64,000 nucleotides of DNA, taken from positions 1 to 64,000 of the forward strand of contig NZ_RPEM01000001.1 in NCBI RefSeq assembly GCF_004745575.1. The letters are read 5' to 3'. The position numbers and the translations under genes are program-made. The notes below the pieces were generated by a model that was given only the letters and a program-made list of their open reading frames with translations, had not been told where the DNA came from and did not search any database. Shown piece by piece: positions 47,989 to 55,586 of the stretch (position 1 is its first letter; every line of letters begins with the position of its first letter). The DNA is from Pseudotabrizicola sediminis (GTDB lineage Bacteria > Pseudomonadota > Alphaproteobacteria > Rhodobacterales > Rhodobacteraceae).

Positions 47989-48921
47989 ATGACACAATTC
48001 TACAATGCACCCGCCGAAGGCATCTCCCCAGAACAACTGTCAGCTTGGCAGAACCAGCTTGAACAGGCCACGGCGAAGACCTCTCCCACGGCTGGCATCC
48101 GCCCCACGGCATCCGTCGCCAAGGTGAACCAAGTGACCATCCAGAACGGGCAAGTCACCTCCCTCACGTCTAGCGCCAAGACTGCCTCCGGCTCCAAGAC
48201 TGTCTATGCCACTCCGACCGAACTGGGCTTCATCCCGTTGCCGGGTGGAGGCAAGACGACCGTGGAAGCTGCAAAGGCTGGGGGTCTCATTCCGCATACT
48301 TGGAAAGAGGGCGACTCCCTCCCTTTTGACCAAGCCCCTGCCGCGAAAGAGGCACAAGACGGGGCACCCAAGGACACCCAAGACAAGGCACCAGACACCA
48401 CCCATGCAGCCCACTTGGCGAAACTCGCCGGGGAAGTTCTGCGGGGAGTGGATCAGGCCCACGGGCCGCAGGTGACAGATGCCCTTGTGGATCAGGTGGC
48501 CGACAACGGCGACCCAGACTCGATCCTTGACCAACTGCCCGCTGGGGTCTCACCCACCCATGTCAAGCAGGTGATGGCGGGATACATCGCACAGGCCAAT
48601 AACATGCTGTCTACTGTGGGGGCCTCTGTCCCCTTGCTGGAACAGATGCTGGATGCCGATGAGCTGCGGATTGCCCGCCGTGCCACGCTGGCAAATGCCC
48701 CGGATGAGATGACCCGCCTTGGTCAGATGGCCGTGGATCGTCTCGCCCAGATGCCCACCACGGACCCGGAGACATTCCGCGAAATGGTGGAAGGGATGGA
48801 CCCCAAGGCCCGCAAGATGATCCGCCATGACCGAAACTCCGGGCAATGGATCGTGTCCCTTCCGGGGCACCCTGACATGGCTTACGGGGCGGCTGTCCGC
48901 CTTGGCCTTGTGAAGGTCTAA
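47989..48921 (+). CDS. Element protein of unknown function, 310 aa
   Basis: The largest unknown in the element. N-terminal 75 residues are polar and Thr/Ser/Gln-rich; a loop segment PLPGGGKTTVEAAK (about residues 85-98) superficially resembles a P-loop but lacks a proper Walker A context. A Lys/Asp/Ala-rich linker (about 110-140) follows, then a mostly helical C-terminal half with repeated VDQ and DPETF segments and a short C-terminal beta stretch. Length and disorder would fit a virion scaffold or internal protein, but nothing is diagnostic. AGGAACAACGAT precedes the ATG, as for the Rha gene. A terminator follows. Confidence 0.6.
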   Translation: MTQFYNAPAEGISPEQLSAWQNQLEQATAKTSPTAGIRPTASVAKVNQVTIQNGQVTSLTSSAKTASGSKTVYATPTELGFIPLPGGGKTTVEAAKAGGLIPHTWKEGDSLPFDQAPAAKEAQDGAPKDTQDKAPDTTHAAHLAKLAGEVLRGVDQAHGPQVTDALVDQVADNGDPDSILDQLPAGVSPTHVKQVMAGYIAQANNMLSTVGASVPLLEQMLDADELRIARRATLANAPDEMTRLGQMAVDRLAQMPTTDPETFREMVEGMDPKARKMIRHDRNSGQWIVSLPGHPDMAYGAAVRLGLVKV

Positions 48922-48960
48922 GCGACCCTTCCCGACTCCGTCTAGCTACCCTTCTACAGC

Positions 48961-48987
48961 CCTCCGAGATCACCTCGGGGGGCCTTT
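48961..48987 (+). terminator. Terminator after the 310-aa element gene
   Basis: CCTCCGAG pairs with CTCGGGGG (one wobble) around ATCAC, followed by GGCCTTTTT. It is related in loop sequence to the terminator at 47226-47255, so the element may reuse one terminator type. Confidence 0.7.
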
Positions 48988-49036
48988 TTCGTTCAACCCG
49001 CCGCGCCCCATGCGGCCACTCAGAGGAAACCCGACA

Positions 49037-49633
49037 ATGAAACTGAAATTCACCTCCGTCCCCCAGTCCGAGATTGACCGCCGTATTGAGAACCTGCGCA
49101 GCTACACGGCCAAAGCCGCAGATGCAGTGATTGCCGACATGGTAGACGCGCACAACCCGATTACCGATGCCATGGGCACCGATGCCGAAGTGACGGCACG
49201 GGCTGTCGTGGATATGGTCTCCGCCGCCATGAAGGCAGAGAAGATCGTGGCCTCAAAGGTTGCCGCCGATGCCGTGGCAGACCTCTACAGCGCCGCCACA
49301 GACAAGCCCCTGCCTCTCGCAAGGATCATCGCACACCGCATCCCAAGGCCGACCCACAATGACCGTCCGGGGCGCGTAGGATCATTCTGCAAGTGGCGGT
49401 GCGAGACAGAGGAAGGCGTTGTGCTGGTGGCTAGCACCGATTACCCGTTGGCTGATAGTGCCGCTGTGCTGTTGATCCTGCACGGGCTGCCGGACAATAC
49501 ACCAGTCACCCTGCGCCATTCTGACAAGGGCCACGATCACTACCGCCCGATGAAGCTGGGGACTGCCGCTGCCCACGGGATCAAGCGTTTGGAAGACCGC
49601 ACCATGCTCCGCCTCTCGCGTGTGGCCGCATGA
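49037..49633 (+). CDS. Element protein of unknown function, 198 aa
   Basis: 198 residues. The first half is helical and Ala-rich (EIDRRIENLRSYTAKAADAV); the second half is mixed alpha/beta with GVVLVASTDYPLADSAAVLLI and paired His (HSDKGHDHY). No TM or signal. AGAGGAAAC precedes the ATG at 49037; an ATG at 49010 is unsupported. The next gene overlaps it by four bases (ATGA), so the two products are probably made together. No recognised family. Confidence 0.6.
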   Translation: MKLKFTSVPQSEIDRRIENLRSYTAKAADAVIADMVDAHNPITDAMGTDAEVTARAVVDMVSAAMKAEKIVASKVAADAVADLYSAATDKPLPLARIIAHRIPRPTHNDRPGRVGSFCKWRCETEEGVVLVASTDYPLADSAAVLLILHGLPDNTPVTLRHSDKGHDHYRPMKLGTAAAHGIKRLEDRTMLRLSRVAA

Positions 49634-49854
49634 GTGACCCCTACAGGCTCTTTGCGATGCAGCCCGTGCATGTCCGGGGCAAGGGGGAGGTGGCCCCCAA
49701 GGGTCATGTCTCCGATGCACAGCGCGACATGATGGAAGCTGCCCAGCGCGGGGCAGGGGCACGACTGCCTCTCCAAAGTTTGGAGGGTCATTCAGACGCG
49801 CCCGGCACACCCCCAGACCCTTGGTCAAAGGAAGCGTGGGGCGTCCTGCGCTAA
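49630..49854 (+). CDS. Element protein of unknown function, 74 aa
   Basis: 74-residue protein translationally coupled to the preceding gene (ATGA overlap). Composition is Gly/Pro/Ala/Ser-rich and probably disordered, with a short helix (SDAQRDMMEAAQRGA) and a Trp-rich end (DPWSKEAWGVLR). A partner peptide of the 198-aa protein is plausible from the coupling. No recognised family. Confidence 0.5.
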   Translation: MSDPYRLFAMQPVHVRGKGEVAPKGHVSDAQRDMMEAAQRGAGARLPLQSLEGHSDAPGTPPDPWSKEAWGVLR

Positions 49855-50214
49855 ACCCTCACACACCCACCGGAGACCCCTTAGCGGGCCTCTGGTGACT
49901 CTCCCACGGCCCCTCCGATGCTGCACCCTGCCGACCCCCGCGCGGGTTTCGTTTCGTCGTCCTTCCTCGACCCGCAAGGGGTGCGATGGGGATCACGGCG
50001 GGGTGCAGCTTCCGAGGGGCTGGGGCGTGTCTGCCTGAATTTCAGGTGGACATGTTTCCTCACCATTCTTCCGCATGGCGTCCCTGTGCGCCCCATGGGA
50101 GTCTCCTTTCGGCCCCTGTGGGTGCCCGTGGGAAGGCTGCCGGTGGCGTCATGCCGAGGAATGATCCTCAGCGGCGCAAGACGCGCCTGATTTCCCACAT
50201 CGAAAGGAACAACG
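49855..50214. other. Leader region of the Rha-type gene
   Basis: 360 bp with no supported ORF. A hairpin with paired CACC/GGTG and GAG/CTC arms lies at 49868-49897, and ACCCCCGCGCGGGTTT at 49936-49951 looks like a weak terminator. A ribosome site AAAGGAAC precedes ATG 50215. A promoter for the Rha gene is expected but not recognised. Confidence 0.45.
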
Positions 50215-50712
50215 ATGAACAACTTGCCTACCACCACCACCAGCAAAGCCCCTGCGCCGCTTCCGGGAACCATCCCAGCAATCTGCCACGGGGTGCCCTT
50301 TATGACCTCTCTGGCGATTGCCGAGATGACCGGGAAGCGCCACGACAACGTGAAACGGGATGTTGAACGGGAACTGACAAGCCTAGGCGAAGACGCCCTC
50401 AAATTTGAGGCGGTCTATCTTGCTGGCAACGGGGAACGCCGTCCCTGCTACGCCCTCCCCGGTGAATATCTGCTTTTCATCGCATCCGCCTATGACGCCA
50501 AGCTCCGGATGCAGATCATCCGGCATTGGTCCGCCTTGAACAACGGGACCGCTGCCCCTGCGCCTGATGCTGCCAATGTCTTTGTCCAGCGCCTGATCTC
50601 CGGGGGCATCGAAGGACGCCGGGAACAGCTACGGAAGGACGAAACAATCGCCCGCGCCTTCCGGGAACCGAACACACGGCGGGCATACCTAGCCTTCGCT
50701 GGCAAGCCGTAG
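50215..50712 (+). CDS. Rha-family phage regulatory protein
   Basis: 165-residue phage-type regulator of the pRha family, known from lambdoid and P2-like phages, where Rha proteins affect lytic growth. The core motif is MTGKRHDNVKRDVERE (helix, residues about 40-55) followed by FEAVYLAGNGERRPCYALP and YLLFIASAYDAKLRMQ, matching the family pattern 'KRHDNVxRDI...Y.L...G'. The C-terminal helix ends in FAGKP. This is the best evidence that the element derives from a phage. AAAGGAACAACG precedes the ATG. Confidence 0.85.
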   Translation: MNNLPTTTTSKAPAPLPGTIPAICHGVPFMTSLAIAEMTGKRHDNVKRDVERELTSLGEDALKFEAVYLAGNGERRPCYALPGEYLLFIASAYDAKLRMQIIRHWSALNNGTAAPAPDAANVFVQRLISGGIEGRREQLRKDETIARAFREPNTRRAYLAFAGKP

Positions 50713-50994
50713 CGCCCCCGCAGAGTCCCGCACAGGGCATCTGACGTAAATCCCACACCCCCACAGGGGAAGCCTTGCAGGGCCTCTCCTGTCTACCCTG
50801 TGGCCTCTCTGGTGATATTGCCTGTAGGGAGGGAGTAGGGAGTGGATGCACACCAGGGGGCATGTATTGATTACCCCTTCGCTTAGGTGGGGGCCCCCCT
50901 TTACATATATAAGACATGTATAAAGGGATGCTCAATGTGATGCCCTTGGGCTGTCCTTGATGTGCCAACACTCCCGACACCCTCCCTCCCAAAT
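50713..50994. other. Gap between rha and integrase 3' ends
   Basis: Two convergent genes end here. CCACAGGG and CCCTGTGG (about 50759-50806) can pair into a long hairpin, and AT-rich TTTACATATATAAGACATG (near 50901) is a weak promoter-like stretch. The second copy of the 15-bp repeat is at 50873-50887. Confidence 0.45.
50873..50887. repeat. 15-bp direct repeat, copy 2
   Basis: ACCCCTTCGCTTAGG, identical to 47921-47935. It lies between the rha and integrase 3' ends. A regulator or recombinase accessory site is possible. Confidence 0.5.
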
Positions 50995-52430
50995 TCACCC
51001 TTGGTCTACACCATCAGGGGCACCATTTGATAACCCAAAGGCCCGCTTCATGGCCCTTGTCGTGACACGCAACTTCGCTGTGTCGCCACCATAGACCCGA
51101 TCACCAATCCCGCCCAGCGCGTGACCAAGGATCAGGTTTTGGTCTAGGGACACCACCTCTGCCAGCATGAGCCGATCTTTCATGTTGTGCCGCAAGGAAT
51201 GGACAACGTGCTTGGGGTTTGTCGTCACCCTCCGCACCTGTTTCATCAACGCAGCAGAGGCCGCATCGCTGCCCCTGTCTCGCCCATAATCAGGGAACAG
51301 CATTGTGCACCCCACGGCCAGTTTAAGGGCCTCTTTGGCTGCATCCAGTGCGTCCCCAACAAGGGGCACCGCCCGCCTAGAGGTTTCAGTTTTCAGACTG
51401 CGGACTTCGTTCCAAGTCACGCGGATATGCGGAAAGGGGCCGGACACGTCCACGTCATCCACCGTAAGCCCCGTGACCTCTGCCAGACGGCACCCTGTGC
51501 CTTCCAAGATGCGCCAAACCAACTGCAATGACGGCTTAGACGCCGAAAGCACCTGTTGCCGCACCGCTGCCAGAACATCGGACGGGAAGGGGTCGCGCTT
51601 CTCTCCCGCCTTCTGACCTCTGCGCCTCGCTGCCTTCGCCACTGGCAGATCGTGAAAGGGGTTCTCTGTGGTCTTGTGCAAGTCAAACTCTTTGAGACCA
51701 AAGTTGACCACGGCAGAGAGGACCGACAACTCCCGGCCCACGGTTGATGCACTCACCTTCTCACCGATGCCCTTGCCTGTGACCCTCACCCGGTCAAGCA
51801 TTTCGTCCCGAACCTTCCGGGCATCCTCTCTGGTGATGGACGGCAATTCGGGGTCTCTGCCGATCACGGCAATCGCCGCATCAACCACCCTGTTGGCGAA
51901 GCCTACCACCCGGCTATCCGTGGAAGGATCATCCACCCGCACATGCTCTTTCAGATACAGCTTCCGGGCATCCCCAAGGGTTGCGAGGGGGCCTTGTATC
52001 TCTCCAGCCCATGGCGAAGCAGGTTGATCGTATGGCGCTCCACCGGGGGCACCCCTTGTGGCTCATAGTCATACCCGTGGGGATACGCCTCTGCGATGCT
52101 GTCCGCTGTCAATTCAAGGTCTCTGTCGCTGGCACCCGCTGCCACCAGATCAGCCCGACGCCGCAGCGCCTCCGCATAGGCTTCCCGCTCCGTTGCCTTG
52201 GCACTGGACGCCTTCTCTGACCGCACCCGGCCTAGCTTGGCCTCTGCAATCTCTTTCTCGACTTCGGCATGATATCGGGGATAGGCCGCAAGGGCCTCTC
52301 GCTCCGACTCACCCAACTTTCGCTTGAACTCCCGCTTGGTGATGATCGCGGAAACGTCCTTGGGCACTCTCCGGCGATACTGCCAACTGCCCGATTTGGT
52401 GCGCTCAACGTATTGCAAAACAAGTCCCAT
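50995..52430 (-). pseudogene. Tyrosine integrase, interrupted by a frameshift
   Basis: Two frames together encode a full integrase of about 480 residues. The first part (52430 to 51951, MGLVLQYVERTKSGSWQYRRRVP) is the N-terminal and arm-binding region; it runs off frame at a five-C run (minus strand GGCCCCCTCG, about 51986-51990) and stops after QPLGMPGSCI. In the other frame LATLGDARKLYLKEH continues directly into the second part (51942 to 50995), which has the catalytic residues R152, H248, R251, H274 and Y284 by its own numbering. One base is missing in the C-run. It may be a true pseudogene, a sequencing error or programmed shifting. Adjacent to attR and tRNA-Gly. Confidence 0.85.
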
Positions 52431-52516
52431 GTGTGCCCCGTGTGTGCTGTAATGTGCACCGGAGAGAACCGCAAGGGCTTGAATTACTGAGAAAAAAGGC
52501 TGCCCAGAAGGGCAAA

Positions 52517-52532
52517 TGGAGCGGGTGAAGGG
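52517..52532. repeat. attR, 16-bp attachment repeat
   Basis: TGGAGCGGGTGAAGGG, the reverse complement of the tRNA-Gly 3' end including the encoded CCA. Identical to 45491-45506. Confidence 0.85.
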
Positions 52533-52590
52533 AATCGAACCCTCGTCATCAGCTTGGGAAGCTGCTTCTCTACCATTGAGATACACCCGC
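52517..52590 (-). tRNA. tRNA-Gly(CCC)
   Basis: 74-nt tRNA on the minus strand with the acceptor stem GCGGGTG, D-arm TCTC/GAGA, anticodon loop TTCCCAA (anticodon CCC at 52556-52558), T-arm with GTTCGAT, and an encoded 3' CCA. The 27-43 pair is G-A, as in other alphaproteobacterial copies. It remains intact at the element junction because the element's repeat restores the 3' end. Confidence 0.95.
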
Positions 52591-52680
52591 GTTGTGAGGT
52601 GAATACCTGCTTGGCGGCGTGAGTGCAAGGCGCCGCTGCGGGGGTGGGTTTCACTTTTTGTGGCGGAACCGTCTGCCGCT

Positions 52681-53400
52681 CTATGCCTCGTCGCCTTCGG
52701 CTTCCGTCGCCACCGATGCATCGCCGCCCAGGGCATTGTAGCGGCGGTCGGCCAGCCATTGCAGGCGTTTGGCCTGGGTCAGCAGCACCCGGCGCAGGCC
52801 GCCCTGTACCTTACGCTCGGCGATCACCTGCGCCAGCCGTGACAGGATCAGCGCGCGCCGCGCAGTGCGGAAATCGGGGTGCGAGCGGATTTTGTGGACA
52901 TGGTCCGACACGATCCGCCAGCGCAGCGACGGCGGGGCGGTGACAGCAACCACCGGCAGCGGCGGGTCCTTTTCGTTCAGCACGGCCTTGAAGGTGCTGT
53001 TGGCAACGGCGGTCTGATAGACCAGATGTTCCAACGCGTTCAGATGCGCCCGCGCGCCCGTGTCGGCCTTCGGGGTCCGCTCGAACTGGGGCAGGGGCCA
53101 GACCTCGATCTCGAACACCTCGAACGGGTCGAGAACCGACATGGCCACCGCATCGGTGCGCTGGTTGGTCAGGTGGCGGCGGATACGGGTGCTGATCTTT
53201 TCCTTGGTCTGGCCGACATAGATCGGCTCGCCGTCATAGTCGAAAAACGCATAGACGCCCCAGGTGAAGGCCCCGACCGGGCGGCTGCGGCCTGCGACAG
53301 GGTCGTGAAACGGGGCCGACAGGAACTTTGCCAGATTGGCCCGAAGATCTTCGGTCTCGAACGGAGGGAAGTTGGTGTCATCGGGGTTTCGGTCGGTCAT
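52681..53400 (-). CDS. GIY-YIG nuclease, probable restriction enzyme
   Basis: 239 residues. A GIY-YIG nuclease domain spans about 45-145: GVY (Y50), IYVGQTKEK (Y61), RIRRH (R72-R74), catalytic ALEHLV (E124), and a late Asn in AVANSTFKAVLN. A helical Arg/Leu-rich C-terminal region (about 155-239) may bind DNA. It starts nine bases after the C5 methyltransferase stop, so it is probably the restriction partner. Known type II GIY-YIG enzymes are Eco29kI and Hpy188I; the sequence is not recognisably close to either. Target unknown. Confidence 0.75.
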   Translation of the reverse strand: MTDRNPDDTNFPPFETEDLRANLAKFLSAPFHDPVAGRSRPVGAFTWGVYAFFDYDGEPIYVGQTKEKISTRIRRHLTNQRTDAVAMSVLDPFEVFEIEVWPLPQFERTPKADTGARAHLNALEHLVYQTAVANSTFKAVLNEKDPPLPVVAVTAPPSLRWRIVSDHVHKIRSHPDFRTARRALILSRLAQVIAERKVQGGLRRVLLTQAKRLQWLADRRYNALGGDASVATEAEGDEA

Positions 53401-53409
53401 TGCGGTTGC

Positions 53410-54555
53410 TTATGCCACCAAGGCCAGTCGGTTGCGCCGCAAAACCGGTTCAAACACCGCATCCGCCAGATGCCGGACCACGGGAACCGCCACGCCGTCG
53501 CCCGCCAGTTTATAGGCGTCATTGTAACGCTCTGGCAGGATGAACGTATCTGGCAGGCCCATCAGGCGCACAGCCTCACGCGGGGACAAGAGGCGCGAGC
53601 GGACGCTGTCGCCTTCGACCACCATGATGGTCTGGCGGCTGGACCCGCCCGACGGGGTGCGCAGGCAGCCTGCCACATCGTCAAACCTGACCTCGGCGCG
53701 CTGGCGCTTCACGCCTGCCGCATCGGGCCGGGTGCGGCGGTAGACGGTGCCGACCTTGCGCGTGCCAAGCTGCTTTGCGGCGTCCACCTTGCCGCGGTTC
53801 AGATCGGTCATCAGCGACAGCAGATAATCGGTTTCTGCCGCCGTATGCCAGATCACGCCCTGTGGCTGCTCTTCGATCACGTCAGACAGCGCCAGATTGC
53901 GCGCGGCGGGCACCGGCAGGTTCCACCAGAGCCAACGCGACCGGGCGGCACTGGACAGCAGCGCCTGACCCTCGATCAGGGCAGGGGGATGCCAGACCGA
54001 AGACGGCGCATCTTGTATGCTCCCCTCGGGCAGGCGCAGATCGCCGCGCACGCCGATGATGAAAAATCGCGGGCGCGACTGGGGCAGGAAATGCACCGCA
54101 TCGACCACCACCGCACCAAAGCGGTAACCAAGGCCGGAAAACGCGGCGGCCAGTGTGGCAAAATCGCGGCCACCATTGCTGGTAATGGCACCATACACAT
54201 TCTCGACCGCCACGATCTTGGGCCCGCGCCCATCGGCATTCAGATCGCGCACCAATTGCCAGAACGGCTTGAACATGCCCGAGCGTTTGCCCGCCAGCCC
54301 CGCCCCCTTGCCCGCCAGCGACAGATCCTGACAGGGAAAAGACGCCCAGACCAGATCGGCGGTGCCCGGAATATCGGCACAGGTAAGGGTTGCAACATCT
54401 TGCAGCACCAGTTCCGCGCCGCCGTGGTGGTTGGCCCGGTAGCTGTGCGCCTTTTTCGGATCAATGTCATTGGCGAACAGGCAAGACCACGCAGGTCCAA
54501 GGCCAAAGCCCGCCATGCCGCCGCCTGCGAAGAAATCGTAGTAAGTGTGCGGCAT
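53410..54555 (-). CDS. DNA (cytosine-5) methyltransferase
   Basis: 381-residue C5 methylase. The catalytic Cys is C75 in the SFPCQDLSLAG motif IV, Glu118 in VAVENVYG is motif VI, and AGGGMAGFGLG (motif I) binds AdoMet. SRPRFFIIGVRGDLRLP (motif VIII region) and the C-terminal LMGLPDTFILPERYNDAYKLAGDGVAVPV (cut: RYNDAYKLAGDGVAVP is motifs IX-X) close the fold. The variable target domain lies at about 185-290. The nuclease gene follows by nine bases, implying a cytosine-methylating type II restriction-modification system just outside the integrated element. Confidence 0.93.
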   Translation of the reverse strand: MPHTYYDFFAGGGMAGFGLGPAWSCLFANDIDPKKAHSYRANHHGGAELVLQDVATLTCADIPGTADLVWASFPCQDLSLAGKGAGLAGKRSGMFKPFWQLVRDLNADGRGPKIVAVENVYGAITSNGGRDFATLAAAFSGLGYRFGAVVVDAVHFLPQSRPRFFIIGVRGDLRLPEGSIQDAPSSVWHPPALIEGQALLSSAARSRWLWWNLPVPAARNLALSDVIEEQPQGVIWHTAAETDYLLSLMTDLNRGKVDAAKQLGTRKVGTVYRRTRPDAAGVKRQRAEVRFDDVAGCLRTPSGGSSRQTIMVVEGDSVRSRLLSPREAVRLMGLPDTFILPERYNDAYKLAGDGVAVPVVRHLADAVFEPVLRRNRLALVA

Positions 54556-54875
54556 GATCCCTCCGTCGCCAGATGTTGATTACCGCAAGGCCATGGGCCT
54601 TGTCCAAGACTATCCGGCAGCACCGTTTATCGTCGCGCAAAATCCGGTGGGGTTCAAGAACAAAGTGGCAACCTGCGGGGGCTTGCGCAGACGCGGACGA
54701 AGGCACTGGATGCGCGCCGGAACGAAATGGACCAAAAACAAAACCCCCGGTGCGCGGGGCACCGGGGGACAGGCAGCATATGGGTCGGCCCCCGCGTCTG
54801 GGGACGTTGATCAGCAAGGAGGCCCATATGCGCCCCAAAGCGCGGGGGAGTGACGCCCCGCGCAATGTAGGGGTC
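54556..54875. other. Gap between methyltransferase and fasciclin genes
   Basis: 320 bp containing the methyltransferase upstream region and a minus-strand terminator (54733-54768). A strong AAGGAGG at 54817-54823 precedes an ATG at 54828, but that reading frame runs antisense through the fasciclin gene and is not supported. No RNA gene recognised. Confidence 0.5.
54733..54768 (-). terminator. Terminator of the fasciclin gene
   Basis: CCCCCGGTGC and GCACCGGGGG pair around a five-base loop. The A-rich stretch to the left (54733-54743) becomes a T-run on the minus strand, ending transcripts from the fasciclin gene. Confidence 0.8.
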
Positions 54876-55421
54876 TTACATCGCGGGCAGCAGAACAGTG
54901 TCGATCACATGGATCACGCCGTTCGACTGCCTGACATCGGCGATGGTCACGGTGGCGACATTGCCCATGCCATCGGTGATGTTGACCGCATCGCCATTCA
55001 TCGTGATGGCAAAGTCACAGCCGCCCACGGTGCTGACGGTGTGGGTGCCGCCGCCATCCGCGATCATCTTGCCGATGTCGGCTGCCATCGCATTTGCGGC
55101 AACCACGTGACAGGTCAGGATCTTGGTCAGCTGATCCTTGTTTTCCGGCATCAGCAGGGTTTCAACCGTGCCGGCGGGCAGCTTGGCAAAGGCGTCATTG
55201 GTCGGCGCGAACACGGTGAACGGGCCTTCCCCTGACAGGGTTTCGACCAGACCGGCGGCCTGCACGGCAGCCACCAGCGTGGTGTGATCGGCCGAGTTCA
55301 CGGCGTTTTCGACAATGGTCTTGTCTGCAAACATCGCGGCACCGCCGACCATCGGGTTTTCCTGGGCGAAGGCGGCAAAGGTGGACAGCGCAAGGACCGA
55401 GGCTGCAAGTGTGAATTTCAT
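54876..55421 (-). CDS. Exported fasciclin-domain protein
   Basis: 181 residues with a signal peptide (about 1-19, [19 protein letters not shown]) and one fasciclin (FAS1) domain: [28 protein letters not shown], the FAS1 box [25 protein letters not shown], and the ending [16 protein letters not shown]1 domains mediate adhesion or matrix contacts. An anti-sigma/sigma pair lies upstream on the same strand, a linkage also seen with SigK/RskA-type systems, so this may be the target of that sigma factor. GGGAG precedes the ATG; a terminator follows. Confidence 0.9.
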   Translation of the reverse strand: MKFTLAASVLALSTFAAFAQENPMVGGAAMFADKTIVENAVNSADHTTLVAAVQAAGLVETLSGEGPFTVFAPTNDAFAKLPAGTVETLLMPENKDQLTKILTCHVVAANAMAADIGKMIADGGGTHTVSTVGGCDFAITMNGDAVNITDGMGNVATVTIADVRQSNGVIHVIDTVLLPAM

Positions 55422-55586
55422 AAGACATCTCCCGTTTGACAGAGGCAGGATCATCCTGCCTTCACCAATGGATACGAGAGGCTGTCGAAGCAAGTTTCAG
55501 GCGGGTGCAAAATTTTTTGCGGGTACTTTTAAAAGTTGGGTCTGCCTGCAACCGACCCCTGCCTGCGGTGCAGGCAAGGGCTGCGC

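Larger units (their letters stand above)
45491..52532. mobile_element. 7.0-kb element integrated in tRNA-Gly(CCC)
   Basis: The 16-bp direct repeat TGGAGCGGGTGAAGGG occurs at 45491-45506 and 52517-52532. The right copy is the 3' end of the tRNA-Gly gene, the standard target of tyrosine integrases, and an integrase gene starts 86 bp inside it. Inside are a left-end cargo gene, a serine recombinase, four unknown genes, a Rha-type regulator and the (frameshifted) integrase. No capsid, terminase, portal, replication or conjugation genes are seen. Codon use differs from the flanks (more ATA, CTA, AGG, ACA). A phage satellite, minimal integrative element or prophage remnant are all possible. Confidence 0.85.

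Noticed and set aside
47989-48921. A P-loop ATPase in the 310-residue element protein (GGGKTT).
   Set aside because: The context lacks the preceding beta-strand pattern and there is no Walker B; the match is too short.
45390-52680. A CRISPR array or toxin-antitoxin pair in the element.
   Set aside because: There are no regularly spaced repeats, cas genes or paired small genes with recognised toxin features.
52681-54555. Naming the nuclease and methylase as an Eco29kI-type system (CCGCGG).
   Set aside because: The nuclease is not visibly close to Eco29kI and CCGCGG sites are frequent in the window; no target can be assigned.
54828-55235. ATG at 54828 with a strong AAGGAGG, continuing as a long plus-strand ORF.
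   Set aside because: The ORF runs antisense through the fasciclin gene and is His/Asp/Gly-rich in the manner of shadow frames.
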